A stretch of 64,000 nt of DNA from Pseudomonas fluorescens (GCF_902497995.1 NZ_CABVII010000004.1:1-64000), one strand, 5' to 3'. Positions 46,534-55,548 are shown, counted from the stretch's first letter. A program made the numbers and translations. The notes: generated from the letters alone by a model not told the origin.

Positions 46534-46562
46534 TCGTTGGCCATCTAGCAGATGGCCAACGA
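46534..46562 (-). ncRNA. Intercistronic hairpin between the DHA kinase and pyk genes
   Basis: Perfect 13-bp inverted repeat, TCGTTGGCCATCT and AGATGGCCAACGA, with a 3-nt loop, in the 154-bp gap between the two genes. No T-run follows on the minus strand, so it is better explained as an mRNA-stabilising or processing element than as a terminator. It may set different expression of the upstream kinases and the glycolytic genes. Confidence 0.55.
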
Positions 46563-46600
46563 ACTCACGAGTTGAGGCGGTATTTACGGTCTACTTCAGA

Positions 46601-48307
46601 TCACAGGTGTTTCAGTGCACCTGCGATCGCCTTCGTCCAAACGGTGACGGCATATGCGCCTGGGTCAACGTGCCCCAAGGCTCTCTGCCCGATATAAGAT
46701 GATCGACCTTTCATAGGCAGCATGGAGCGAGTCAGCTCTGCCCCTTTTTCGGCGGCCTCGGTCACTCCCGCAGCCACCGCTGCTGCAGTACCCTTCGCAG
46801 TTGCTAGAAATTCACAAGCGGGCAGGAGCGCATCCAACATAGTGCGGTCGCCAGCAGTAGCACCACCCAACGCTTTCATACCGTTACAACCTGCCTGCAA
46901 CGCCGCAGCCCAAGCAGAAACGGATGATACGTCATTGCGAGCCGCCAAAGCCGTCCCGGCCCGTAGCACGAACATGGCGTACAACGGCCCGGATGTACCG
47001 CCGAGAACGCGACGAAGAATGGCGGAGATCTCCTGGAGAGCAACTGCTGGTTTATCCAAAGTCAGATGTTCAAGAGATTCATCGATTGCGCGGGCACCAC
47101 GGGCAAGGCTGATTCCAATATCGCCATCTCCCACAACTGAGTCGAGCTCAGTCAGGATCTGCTCACTTTGTTTGAGTGAGTGAGTAACGGCTTTAATAAC
47201 TTCCTTGAATTCTTGAGCTGTGTCCGATGACCAAGCAGTGCCTTCGACCGCATGAACTTTCTCAGCACTTGCACCCACAACTCTTGTGACCTCCTGCGAT
47301 GGACTTGTCATCCCTTTCCAGGCTGAGGTTTTCCCAGAGCTTTCTAGGCGTTCCAGAATGGCATCGTCAACGCGCAAGAAAGTCAGCGAGACGCCGGCCA
47401 TTTCTAGGGCGGTCAAGAAAGTACCTACCATTGCCTTTTCGACCCTTAGGCCGTGAGTCGAACACTCAATCAGCGCTTGTCGCGCCACAATGTCGAGTTC
47501 TTGGACAGATGTACCGCCCAGGTTGTTTACCATCAGCGCTACACGCTGTCCGGATTGCAGATTTCCTTGTTCGACGATTCGGGTGACGAGCGAACGGATC
47601 ATCACTTCTGCAGAATCGACCTTGCTGCGACTTACGCCACTTTCCCCATGAATGCCGAGGCCGAACTCAACCTGGTCATCTTCGAGAGAAAAGCCTGGTT
47701 TACCAGCTGCCGGTACTGTGCAAGCACTTAACCCCAAACCCATGCTGAACAGACCTTGAGCTGCACACTGAGCTTCTGCCTTAACGTCTTCCAATGAAAG
47801 ACCGGCTTGCGCAGCTGCACCCGCAATTTTATGAATGAATACAGTGCCAGCGATACCACGACGCCCTACTCGACCGTCGCCGTCCAGAGCTACGTCATCC
47901 CCCACGATCACCATGTCTACCTTTACACCTGACGATCGAGCAATTTCTGCTGCCAGACCAAAATTTAGGCGGTCACCGGTGTAGCTTTTCACGATGAGCA
48001 AAACACCGGCCGGGCCTGCAACAGTGAGGATTGCATTGAGGATCGCATCGACACTGGGAGAAGTGAAAACAGGGCCGGCGACTGCTGCAGTCAGCATACC
48101 GAAACCAACGTACCCACCGTGTGCTGGCTCATGTCCCGCACCACCACCAGAGATGATGCAAACTTTGCCTGCGTTGGCATGTTCTAGAAAATCTTTGCGA
48201 GCGACAACATCTTCTCCGCTCAGCAAGACTAATCGATCGTCTGAAAGAACAACTCCTTCCAGCATGTCGGAAACAACTGCGTTCGGATCGTTGATTATTT
48301 TTTTCAT
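46601..48307 (-). CDS. Dihydroxyacetone kinase, fused DhaK-DhaL, ATP-dependent
   Basis: 568-residue kinase with an N-terminal DhaK domain and a C-terminal DhaL (ATP-binding) domain, like the Citrobacter enzyme (552 residues). The substrate-binding His is exactly at residue 220 in GLGIHGESGVSR, and SGGGAGHEPAH binds the ketose. The DhaL Mg-ATP motif is DSVVGDGDIGISLARG. It phosphorylates dihydroxyacetone to DHAP, but DhaK-family kinases acting on D- or L-erythrulose are known, so a tetrulose is equally possible. The ATG at 48307 gives the usual N-terminus (KKIINDPNAVV); a GTG at 48325 is the alternative. It is 89 bp downstream of the FGGY kinase. Confidence 0.9.
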   Translation of the reverse strand: MKKIINDPNAVVSDMLEGVVLSDDRLVLLSGEDVVARKDFLEHANAGKVCIISGGGAGHEPAHGGYVGFGMLTAAVAGPVFTSPSVDAILNAILTVAGPAGVLLIVKSYTGDRLNFGLAAEIARSSGVKVDMVIVGDDVALDGDGRVGRRGIAGTVFIHKIAGAAAQAGLSLEDVKAEAQCAAQGLFSMGLGLSACTVPAAGKPGFSLEDDQVEFGLGIHGESGVSRSKVDSAEVMIRSLVTRIVEQGNLQSGQRVALMVNNLGGTSVQELDIVARQALIECSTHGLRVEKAMVGTFLTALEMAGVSLTFLRVDDAILERLESSGKTSAWKGMTSPSQEVTRVVGASAEKVHAVEGTAWSSDTAQEFKEVIKAVTHSLKQSEQILTELDSVVGDGDIGISLARGARAIDESLEHLTLDKPAVALQEISAILRRVLGGTSGPLYAMFVLRAGTALAARNDVSSVSAWAAALQAGCNGMKALGGATAGDRTMLDALLPACEFLATAKGTAAAVAAGVTEAAEKGAELTRSMLPMKGRSSYIGQRALGHVDPGAYAVTVWTKAIAGALKHL

Positions 48308-48395
48308 GGCAATAGTCTCATTCACCTACACGCCTCGCTCGTCCAGACTCGACTCTGGAAGCGTGCATAGCTGGATTGCTTCGCGTACGTGTTAA

Positions 48396-49781
48396 CTAGC
48401 GCGCCAGCGCCGTTGTAAATGGTGATCGGGCGCTGCGAATTAAGCTTTCATTACCTGAGAGCGCCGCACCAGCATCGACTTGGCAATCAATCGCTGCAGC
48501 AGCCAGTAATGCTGCTCCAACGGCAGTAACCTCAGGCTCAGCGATTACTCGGAGTTCTTTATCGCTCAGCAACTGCTTGAGGTTGATCCATCCAGGTGAG
48601 CGTGCCCATCCTCCAGCGCAGTAAATTGCCGCACCGGTTGGCATGTATTGGGCTACTCGGTTGACTGCGTTGTTGCCAGCGCGGGAAAGCGCCCCTGCAA
48701 CAGCAGACGCTTTGGATACAGCACATAATGGTGAGTCGAGGCTGAAGAAAGGACTGGAGCCTCCTCGGCCTCCCGGAACAAAGCAATCCGAGTGGACGTA
48801 ACTGTCGGGTTTCAGCTTTCCGGAAAAGATCATTCGCAGTGCACGGTCGACCTCTGCATCTTGCGAGGCCCAGTCAACATTTCTGTTGAGCTCCTGAACA
48901 GTGAGCAACGTCCGCACATTCCCGCGAATACCTTGAGCGATATCTATCTCGGCATTGCCGGAAACTGGGCTCGAGGCCTGGGCAACGACGACTTCGGCTG
49001 TCCCCATTGAGTCCAGCACAGCTCCACGATGCATCTGCGATACACCCCACCCACCTATTGGATGATCATGACCACCAGCAACAACTACTGCACCAGGCAA
49101 GACAACTCCTGCTTCGGCAAGACGCCGAGAACGAAGTTCGCCGATTATGTCGCCTGTTTTCCTAACGGGGGGAAGGAGTGTGGCTGAGCCCAGACATAGA
49201 TCTACGCGACTGACATCCCAGGCGCCCGCGTTGACGTCCCAAGCACCTGTCCGAGCCGCCAAGGTGTCACTCATAAAGGGCGTTTGCGCCCATCGGCTAG
49301 CCGCAAAGTCAGTCAGCGCAAGCCATGATTGCGCTGACTCGGTATTAGGTTGCTCCTTTGCCCAGACCCAACCGGCCAGAGCCCGCGATGGATCAGTAGC
49401 GACGCCCATTTCGACGTTAGGAGCAAGAAAAGGCTTAATTTTTTCAAAAATGGCATTGCGCCGGGGATCGAACCAAGCCAACGCAGGAATCAGCGGCTTC
49501 AAATTCGCATCAACCAACACGCCATCTTCACCGATGCCTGCGATGGCAATGGATTTAATGCCATAGTGCGCACCACAGGCTTCGATTACCATTTCCTCCA
49601 AGATTTCTAGCAAACCTTCTGCTGAAACCGAGAGGTCGGACGTGCCTCGGGGGGTCGGGCGACTGCAGCGGGAGACCACCCCACCACGCATGTCCACCGC
49701 CACAACCTTGGAATTAGTGCTTCCAATGTCAACTCCCAAAACAGCAGGAGCACGTAGATTCGTTCCGCTCACGTTCGACAC
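48396..49781 (-). CDS. FGGY-family carbohydrate kinase
   Basis: 461-residue sugar kinase of the FGGY/ribokinase-like actin fold. Seen: the N-terminal phosphate loop VLGVDIGSTNSKVVAVDM, the second sugar-binding segment AIAGIGEDGVL, VVVAGGHDHPIGGWG, and the C-terminal adenosine motif CAGGWARSPGW. It phosphorylates a ketose, such as ribulose, xylulose or an AI-2-like compound. The start seems to be GTG (49781). It is 43 bp after the aldolase gene, suggesting kinase then aldolase, as with FucK-FucA or LsrK-LsrF. Substrate not readable; a ketose from the zinc dehydrogenase is the best guess. Confidence 0.92.
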   Translation of the reverse strand: MSNVSGTNLRAPAVLGVDIGSTNSKVVAVDMRGGVVSRCSRPTPRGTSDLSVSAEGLLEILEEMVIEACGAHYGIKSIAIAGIGEDGVLVDANLKPLIPALAWFDPRRNAIFEKIKPFLAPNVEMGVATDPSRALAGWVWAKEQPNTESAQSWLALTDFAASRWAQTPFMSDTLAARTGAWDVNAGAWDVSRVDLCLGSATLLPPVRKTGDIIGELRSRRLAEAGVVLPGAVVVAGGHDHPIGGWGVSQMHRGAVLDSMGTAEVVVAQASSPVSGNAEIDIAQGIRGNVRTLLTVQELNRNVDWASQDAEVDRALRMIFSGKLKPDSYVHSDCFVPGGRGGSSPFFSLDSPLCAVSKASAVAGALSRAGNNAVNRVAQYMPTGAAIYCAGGWARSPGWINLKQLLSDKELRVIAEPEVTAVGAALLAAAAIDCQVDAGAALSGNESLIRSARSPFTTALAR

Positions 49782-49824
49782 TCTTTTTTATTATTGGAAA
49801 GATATGGGTGTAACGTTTTGGTGA

Positions 49825-50607
49825 TCAGTCGTTGAAAGTCACCTGACGCGTGAGGCTCGCCACTTCGCGCAGAACCTGCTCGCCCATGTTGCGCTCACGC
49901 TGCCAGATGTTACGGCCTACGATAACGCCGCGAGCACCTGCACGAATTGTCTGAGCGACAGCGTCAACAGTTTCCGATACGTCACCTGCCAGTGGGCCGC
50001 CAGCGATTACCAGTGGCACTTTCAGTTCTTCGACCAAACGCTTCGTGCGCTCCTCACCTGGGAAAGCGATCTTGATGATGTGAGCTCCCAAGTCGTAGGC
50101 AATTCGAGCGATCTTTTCCTCAGCCACAATGACTTCTTCAGTACGAGGGGCGCCAATTAGTACGGGTTCAAGCACCAGAGGAATTTCCCACTTTTCGCAC
50201 TCCGCCACAACTTTACCGACACGCTCACACATTGCGACTCGCTCGGAGTTGGACATGTTCCAAGGGAACAACATCTTCACGGCATCGACCCCCATGCGGA
50301 CAGCATCTTCGATGGTCGCGATCAAGCCATGAGAGCCCTTACCGTCCATTTCGCGGTAGTCGTAGTAGGTATCGATAGTCAACACACGGGTCAAATGTGG
50401 GTGTTCGGCAAAGAAACGAGCCGATTGTTTCACTTGGCCTGGAGTCATCATGAAGCCAGTTACATCATTATTGCCCCAAGCTGCAAAAGGCGCGGACGGC
50501 GTTTCCAAGGCTGGGATTCGGTCAAAGATCAGGCCATGATCGACCGGCATGATGATAGCCACGCGATTGCTTGGCAGTACGCGGCGCATCCGATATTCCA
50601 TCGACAT
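49825..50607 (-). CDS. DhnA/LsrF/DeoC-type class I aldolase
   Basis: 260-residue (beta/alpha)8 aldolase of the LsrF/FbaB/LacD family. Visible: IIMPVDHGLIFDRI at the active-site start, VKMLFPWN, LVLEPVLIGAP, the Schiff-base Lys in HIIKIAFPGEE, and GGPLAGDVSETV, which precedes the phosphate-binding VIVGRNIWQR. Members cleave ketose-1-phosphates or related keto phosphates, often releasing DHAP. It is the first gene of the leftward operon, under the promoter region that carries two GntR-type motifs. Next to an FGGY kinase, the order kinase then aldolase is inferred. Expected products: DHAP plus a short aldehyde. Confidence 0.92.
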   Translation of the reverse strand: MSMEYRMRRVLPSNRVAIIMPVDHGLIFDRIPALETPSAPFAAWGNNDVTGFMMTPGQVKQSARFFAEHPHLTRVLTIDTYYDYREMDGKGSHGLIATIEDAVRMGVDAVKMLFPWNMSNSERVAMCERVGKVVAECEKWEIPLVLEPVLIGAPRTEEVIVAEEKIARIAYDLGAHIIKIAFPGEERTKRLVEELKVPLVIAGGPLAGDVSETVDAVAQTIRAGARGVIVGRNIWQRERNMGEQVLREVASLTRQVTFND

Positions 50608-50860
50608 CTCAGTGTTTCCTTCTTGTTTTGAAAATGAATTGCCAGTCTCGGGTAATCCGATTCCGACACGTGTACGGACTGTACGTACAAAAATAGTAGG
50701 CCGAAGTTTTAAGGCTCGTCAAGGGTGAAAAGAAAATTTCGTACGTTCTGTACGTACAGACTAGACAGGGCAAAAAGTCAGGTATAGCGTGGCAACAGGC
50801 TCACGTTTGCAGACCCTGAAACGGCTAGCTCATATACTTAATAAGAATAAGGAGACGAAA
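50608..50860. promoter_or_regulatory. Divergent polyol-operon promoter region with two GntR-type operators
   Basis: Holds GTACGGACTGTACGTACA at 50672-50689 and GTACGTTCTGTACGTACA at 50741-50758. Both end in the perfect palindrome TGTACGTACA, which is characteristic of GntR/HutC regulators. They lie upstream of the aldolase (minus) and the zinc dehydrogenase (plus), 52 bp apart. A TATACT box at 50833-50838 could be the -10 for the dehydrogenase; its -35 is unclear. The match to the motif upstream of gntR supports GntR binding. Confidence 0.7.
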
Positions 50861-51856
50861 ATGCGCGCGATTGTTCTAGATGGTCGTGGCTCGGTTGAGC
50901 TCACGGAAATGCCCGAGCCCATTGCGGGGCCCTTCGATGTGATCATCGCACCGGAAGCGGTAGGTATCTGTGGTACCGACCTGCACCTCTGCCACGGCGA
51001 TTATCCAACCGGCAAATTCCCTGTAGTGCCTGGTCATGAATTCGCCGGTACCGTTATCTCAATTGGATCAGGAGTGTCTCGATTCAAGATTGGTGACCGT
51101 GTTTGCGTTGATCCAAATGTAGCCTGTGGGCACTGCGAACAGTGCCGACTTGGCGCGGTCAATCTCTGCCACCATTTGGTTCCGATCGGCGTGACCTCTA
51201 GCGGGGCCTGTGCTGAGCTCGTAAGCGTGCCGGAGAAGGTTGTCTATTCGCTACCTGAAGGTCTTGATATGGGTAGTGGCGCCTTGATCGAACCCTTGGC
51301 GTGTGTGCTGCATGGCTTCCGACGCTCCCCTTCTATGCGGGATAAGCGAGTATTGGTGTACGGTGCTGGCTCCATCGGTTTGTTAGCCACTGCGGTAGCT
51401 CGCGCCGAGGGAGCTACCTCAATCGATATCATTGAACCAAGCAAAGTAAGAAGGGATGCAGCGATAGAGTTCGGTGCGACTAACGTATTCGCACCTGGTC
51501 AACGAACCACCGATCGAGACATCGACATTGTGATCGAGGCAAGCGGACACATCAGCGCAGTTTCGGATGCAATCAAGCGCCTGGCTTACCGAGGTACGCT
51601 GCTTCAAATGGGTGTTTGCAGCCCTGAAGAACATATTCACCTGCACCCCTATGATCTATTTGATAGAGAACTCACCCTATCCGGCTCACAATCTCTTGAA
51701 TCGTCCTATCCAGACGCAATTCTGAAGATTGCCGACTTGCCAAACCTCGCCGACCGAATGGTAAGTCATACCTTCCCACTTGCGAATTTCGCAGAAGCTC
51801 TGGAAGCCGCGCGCTCCGAAGGAGCTCGAAAAGTGCAGATACTGCCCCAAGTTTAA
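50861..51856 (+). CDS. Zinc-dependent polyol (sorbitol/xylitol-type) dehydrogenase
   Basis: 331-residue medium-chain zinc dehydrogenase that oxidises a polyol to a ketose with NAD+. The catalytic-zinc residues are in GICGTDLHLCHGD (Cys) and PVVPGHEFAG (His-Glu), and the structural-zinc cysteines in CGHCEQCRLGAVNLC. The cofactor motif is VLVYGAGSIGLLATAVA. The start is the ATG at 50861 with AAGGAG 8 bp ahead; a longer frame from 50789 lacks a ribosome site. It is probably the entry step of the pathway. Close relatives include sorbitol and threonine dehydrogenases, so the exact polyol is open. A ribosome site CCCGGAGAATAAC separates it from the MFS gene. Confidence 0.92.
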   Translation: MRAIVLDGRGSVELTEMPEPIAGPFDVIIAPEAVGICGTDLHLCHGDYPTGKFPVVPGHEFAGTVISIGSGVSRFKIGDRVCVDPNVACGHCEQCRLGAVNLCHHLVPIGVTSSGACAELVSVPEKVVYSLPEGLDMGSGALIEPLACVLHGFRRSPSMRDKRVLVYGAGSIGLLATAVARAEGATSIDIIEPSKVRRDAAIEFGATNVFAPGQRTTDRDIDIVIEASGHISAVSDAIKRLAYRGTLLQMGVCSPEEHIHLHPYDLFDRELTLSGSQSLESSYPDAILKIADLPNLADRMVSHTFPLANFAEALEAARSEGARKVQILPQV

Positions 51857-51934
51857 AAACATCTGATTTGTAATACATAATCAGCGTGCTGCATTACTCA
51901 GCGCGCTGCACTCGATCACCCGGAGAATAACAAA

Positions 51935-53245
51935 ATGACCGCTAATAAGGTTTCCGGATCCAGCGACGTTGCTCAAGCTTCAACAATCATCGAACGCAGC
52001 GGGCTGCCTCCATCGTTGATATGGGGGTTTATCGGCCTGCTCTTATTCATGATTGGCGATGGAGTGGAGTCGGGATTTATCGCTCCTTTTATGGCACAGA
52101 AGCTCGGGTCGATGCACGAGGCAGCTGTGGCGATTACCCTCTATGGACTGACGGTCACCCTGGGTTCGTGGTTGGCCGGGGCTCTGTCTGACGTATGGGG
52201 CCCGCGACGCGTCATGCTACTTGGCCTTACTATCTGGGTAGTCTTCGAAGTACTTTTCCTCGCTTGGGCTGTACCAGCGCAGGATTTCAAGCTAATGATG
52301 ACGTTCTACGGTTTGAGAGGCTTCGGATATCCATTCTTCGCCTATGGCTTCCTTGTGTGGGTGCTTTCAGCTACCGAAGCGAAGCGTCTGGGCTCCGCAG
52401 TAGGCTGGTTCTACTTTGCTTTCACAGGCGGGCTTCCAACATTAGGCTCACTTTTCGCAAGTGCTTCCCAGCCATTAATCGGTGAGTATGCGACCCTCTG
52501 GATATCTCTTGGCCTGCTGATGCTGGGCGGGATTGCAGCCCTGGTTGGGCTACGCGGTAAAGCAGGGGGAGATCGGTTGGCTCCTAAAGGCGTAACAGCT
52601 GTTCAGAGTATTCTCGCCAGCATCACCATTGCTTACTCCAATCCCAAGATTGGGCTGGGTTGCCTGATTCGAGTAGTGAACACTGCGCCCCAGTTTGGTT
52701 TTCTCATATTCCTTCCTACCATATTCGCAGACGAACTTGGTTTCGGCACAGCGGGATGGCTAAAACTGGTATTCACCTTAGGCGCAGCCAACATATTCGC
52801 CAACTTATTGTTCGGAGTACTTAGCGATAAGCTGGGCTGGCACTTCACCCTGCGCTGGTTTGGATGCTTGGGATGCGCAGTTAGCACGCTGTGCCTTTAC
52901 TATCTTCCGCACTACTTCCCTGGGCAATATTGGATCGCTGTATTGTGCGCTGCCTTCTACGGTGTTGCTCTTGCGGGCTTTACTCCGATATCGGTATTGA
53001 TGTCGCTGATCGCACCCGAGCAAAAGGGTAATGCAATTGCGGTACTGAATCTTGGGGCTGGTGCAGCAACGTTCGTAGGCCCACTGATTGTCGCTGTATT
53101 TCTGCAGTCCCTAGGTGCTGGTGGCGTCACCATAATTTTTGCAGGACTCTACGTACTGGCCGGTGTATCGGTTCGGTGGCTTACGCTCCCCTCCGAGGCG
53201 ATACACCCTAATAGTGCGATATTGACGGCGTCCGCTTCAAACTGA
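51935..53245 (+). CDS. MFS transporter, RbtT/DalT/CsbX polyol type
   Basis: 436-residue major-facilitator transporter, a paralogue of the one at 39657-40922. Shared segments include GLLLFMIGDGVES near the N-terminus, GSWLAGALSDVWGPRRVML and YGLRGFGYPFFAYGFLVWVL. This group carries ribitol, D-arabinitol and similar polyols by proton symport. It starts 78 bp after the dehydrogenase stop with a GGAG site, so it is co-transcribed with it. The pair of dehydrogenase and permease is typical of polyol uptake operons. Confidence 0.93.
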   Translation: MTANKVSGSSDVAQASTIIERSGLPPSLIWGFIGLLLFMIGDGVESGFIAPFMAQKLGSMHEAAVAITLYGLTVTLGSWLAGALSDVWGPRRVMLLGLTIWVVFEVLFLAWAVPAQDFKLMMTFYGLRGFGYPFFAYGFLVWVLSATEAKRLGSAVGWFYFAFTGGLPTLGSLFASASQPLIGEYATLWISLGLLMLGGIAALVGLRGKAGGDRLAPKGVTAVQSILASITIAYSNPKIGLGCLIRVVNTAPQFGFLIFLPTIFADELGFGTAGWLKLVFTLGAANIFANLLFGVLSDKLGWHFTLRWFGCLGCAVSTLCLYYLPHYFPGQYWIAVLCAAFYGVALAGFTPISVLMSLIAPEQKGNAIAVLNLGAGAATFVGPLIVAVFLQSLGAGGVTIIFAGLYVLAGVSVRWLTLPSEAIHPNSAILTASASN

Positions 53246-53264
53246 TTGCTTGGAGTTAGATGCG

Positions 53265-53300
53265 CTTCAGTTGGGCGGCTTCAACGTCCGCCTAGCTGAA
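53265..53300. terminator. Hairpin between convergent MFS and gntR genes
   Basis: Inverted repeat (CTTCAGTTGGGCGG left, CCGCCTAGCTGAA right, with two G-T pairs) around CTTCAACGT, overlapping the last codons of gntR and 20 bp after the MFS stop. Likely a shared terminator, though no T-run is present. Confidence 0.6.
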
Positions 53301-54063
53301 CCGTACTTACGTTGATTTCCAGTGGAATCACATCACTTCGAACCCAGGTATCATAGATATCGAAGCGATTTCCATCGGTTGTCCAAGACACAGAACGAAT
53401 ATGCAACACGGATGCACCGTTCGGAATCTCCAGGTGCTCTGCAATCACCTCGTCAACAGACACAGCGCGTATCGTCCTGTTTGCGCCACCCAGGAAAACA
53501 CCTGCTTTTTTCAAAAGCTCGCTAAAGGAGGCGCTGCCTGAGAGCACTTCACTGGCACTTTCTACTATAGGAACGATGAAAGGTGGGCTGTAGTTGACGC
53601 TGTACAAGGCCGGCACTCCGTCGAGATATCGCAAGCGCTCAAGGCGATAACCCTCACTCTCCGGAGAGATGTGTAGCGCGGAACAAGCAAACGATGGCAG
53701 TACGCATTTTTCATGGAAAAGAACGCGCGTGGACACGGCTCGATTTTGGTGCCCCATAGCGTTTTCGAGGAAGCCCTCGCCACCTTGGATCATCCAGCCA
53801 TGACTGCTTTCAGGTTCTGTTGCGTACACGCCTCGACCATTGACCCTCGTGGCGTAGCCGCGCGTTTCAAGCAGCTGCAGCGCCTGTCGAACGGTTGCGC
53901 GAGAAAGACCAAATTCAATACAGATATCGTTTTCGCTCGGTAACCGAGCACCGGCTTGGATCTCACGATTAGCTATACGCTTTTCGAGAACGTCGGACAG
54001 CTGCTGGTAATACGGAGTGGCGGACAAACGATCAATCAGATTGGGGGAGCTTTCGATAGTCAT
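53281..54063 (-). CDS. GntR/HutC-family regulator with UTRA domain
   Basis: 260-residue repressor. The N-terminal winged HTH reads LPSENDICIEFGLSRATVRQ and is followed by ALQLLETRGYATRVNGRGVY. The C-terminal UTRA effector domain, which usually binds sugar phosphates or related ligands, contains YRLERLRYLDGVPALYSVNY. The ATG at 54063 is preferred to the in-frame ATG at 54108. It converges on the polyol permease. A motif like those of the divergent promoter lies 32 bp upstream of its start (54096-54112), suggesting autoregulation. It probably represses both polyol operons until a pathway intermediate, for example a ketose phosphate, binds. Confidence 0.94.
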   Translation of the reverse strand: MTIESSPNLIDRLSATPYYQQLSDVLEKRIANREIQAGARLPSENDICIEFGLSRATVRQALQLLETRGYATRVNGRGVYATEPESSHGWMIQGGEGFLENAMGHQNRAVSTRVLFHEKCVLPSFACSALHISPESEGYRLERLRYLDGVPALYSVNYSPPFIVPIVESASEVLSGSASFSELLKKAGVFLGGANRTIRAVSVDEVIAEHLEIPNGASVLHIRSVSWTTDGNRFDIYDTWVRSDVIPLEINVSTVQLGGR

Positions 54064-54095
54064 GTGTTTGGCGGTGCAATGGTGAAGTTTATTAG

Positions 54096-54112
54096 CCGTA
54101 CAGTACATACAG
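54096..54112 (-). promoter_or_regulatory. Candidate GntR autoregulatory operator
   Basis: Minus-strand CTGTATGTACTGTACGG, matching the CTGTACGTACA core of the two motifs at 50672-50758 at 9 of 11 positions. Its position 32 bp before the gntR start fits autorepression. Confidence 0.6.
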
Positions 54113-54712
54113 AAATGAATACGCGCTACCTAAAGCTTAGGTGCCTCAGCGATCGAGTATCGAGGTGACCTCATATTAGAAATGACATCACTCAAGCTCA
54201 CGTTGAGCAAAGCAAAGCGCCCTCTTTTTGAGCTTTCTTAGAAAGCGTAAAGGATGAGATCTCAACCAGCCGAACCGCCTTACCATCCCAAAAACGACCA
54301 TTAAGCCCTATTTACGTACCCACCGGACAATTTTTCTGTCCACCGAGTTGACAGTAAGCCCCAAGAGTGCGATGTTCGATTCATCGCTCTTCCAAGCATA
54401 GCGGGGATGGAAGCGATAAAAATGTCGCACCTTGGGAGTGCCCTACTCATGAGCGAAGTTATAGTTATTAGAAGCCTGTCAGCCACGCAGATTCGCACTA
54501 GCCACGGCGGCTACACATCGCTCCCAATCTTGATTCACAAGACCGTCATGCCTGCTTTCCAGCGCCACAAGCAACACTTCTCAAATGCTTGGAAATGTCC
54601 AATATCAGCCACTGGATAAAGCCTGGTTGATATGTCGCGGCACTGTTCTACCTACCGCGCACATGCGCTCAGTGATCATGTCTTTACTTTGACCAACCAG
54701 GAGACGAACATC
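54113..54712. other. Intergenic, no gene seen
   Basis: About 600 bp between gntR and the solute-binding protein. It contains a short minus-strand open frame (54301-54498) that resembles no known protein and no convincing promoter for the downstream gene apart from its ribosome site AGGAGACG. The two flanking genes are divergent, so promoters must lie here; none could be assigned by eye. Confidence 0.5.
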
Positions 54713-55534
54713 ATGTTCCGTCAGCTTACGTTTGCTTTCGCAGCACTAATCAGCGTTTCTGCTCAATCCGCTTTCGCATGTACACCTGCGCATCAATTCA
54801 AGACAATCACACCGGGCAAACTCACAGTCGCCACGATGATGATCCCTCCATTCCTCATCCCTGATAACAATGCAATTAAGGGCGTAGATGGGGATCTGAT
54901 CACCAAAATTGCTGAGATGGAATGTCTTACCGTTACTCCTATCGTCGTCGATACGCGTGCCGTGATGCAGTACGTGGTTTCTGGCCAAGCTGACGTTGCC
55001 GTCGGGAACTGGTTCCGTACTGCCAGCCGACTGAAATCGATGGATATGACTAATCCTGTCTACCTAGACAGCCTCGCCATCTTCACCAAAGAAGGGACGA
55101 CATCACTGAACTCGTTGCTCGAGTCGGGTAAAACTGTAGGTACCGTCCAAGGTTATAACTGGGTCAGTGATCTTCAAAAAGTATTTGGCTCAAAAATTAA
55201 GCTGTATCCGAGCCCTGTAGCACTTGTCCAAGACTTAGAGGCAGGTCGAATCGAAGCCGGTCTTGACAGCTACTCTGGGGGAGTCTATGCGCAGCAGCAG
55301 GGAGGCCTGAAGAACTTCAAAATCGTCCACGCGGAACCAGACAAACGAGTACAAGCTTCGATTGAAGCTGCACAAATCGCCTTCGCCTTGGCAAAAGGAA
55401 ATGACCAACTCGAACAAGCTTTGAATGAGAATATTGCAAAACTAAAAAACAACAACACCATCGGTAGTACGCTTGAGACGTATGGTTTGAGTGCACAAGA
55501 TAGCGAGGTAGGTGCACCTAGAGCTATCGAATAA
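54713..55534 (+). CDS. Periplasmic amino-acid-type solute-binding protein
   Basis: 273-residue family 3 extracellular binding protein. The ATG at 54713 has AGGAGA 8 bp upstream; longer in-frame forms (from 54632) would bury the signal peptide. Signal peptide: FAFAALISVSAQSAFA, then the mature N-terminus CTPAHQF. Binding-lobe blocks: ATMMIPPFLIPDNN, GVDGDLITKIAEME and SGQADVAVGNWFRTASR. No permease or ATPase genes are adjacent, so it is an orphan that must work with a transporter elsewhere or with a chemoreceptor. It is probably for a small amino acid or amine and could feed the racemase/dehydrogenase cluster downstream, but this is inference. Confidence 0.88.
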   Translation: MFRQLTFAFAALISVSAQSAFACTPAHQFKTITPGKLTVATMMIPPFLIPDNNAIKGVDGDLITKIAEMECLTVTPIVVDTRAVMQYVVSGQADVAVGNWFRTASRLKSMDMTNPVYLDSLAIFTKEGTTSLNSLLESGKTVGTVQGYNWVSDLQKVFGSKIKLYPSPVALVQDLEAGRIEAGLDSYSGGVYAQQQGGLKNFKIVHAEPDKRVQASIEAAQIAFALAKGNDQLEQALNENIAKLKNNNTIGSTLETYGLSAQDSEVGAPRAIE

Positions 55535-55548
55535 CCAATCAAACAATG

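Noticed and set aside
50789..50860. 24-residue upstream extension of the zinc dehydrogenase
   Set aside because: No ribosome site ahead of 50789, whereas AAGGAG precedes 50861, and the family starts at the latter.
54301..54498. 65-codon minus-strand frame between gntR and the binding protein
   Set aside because: No ribosome site and no recognisable domain; alternative-frame reading gave nothing convincing either.
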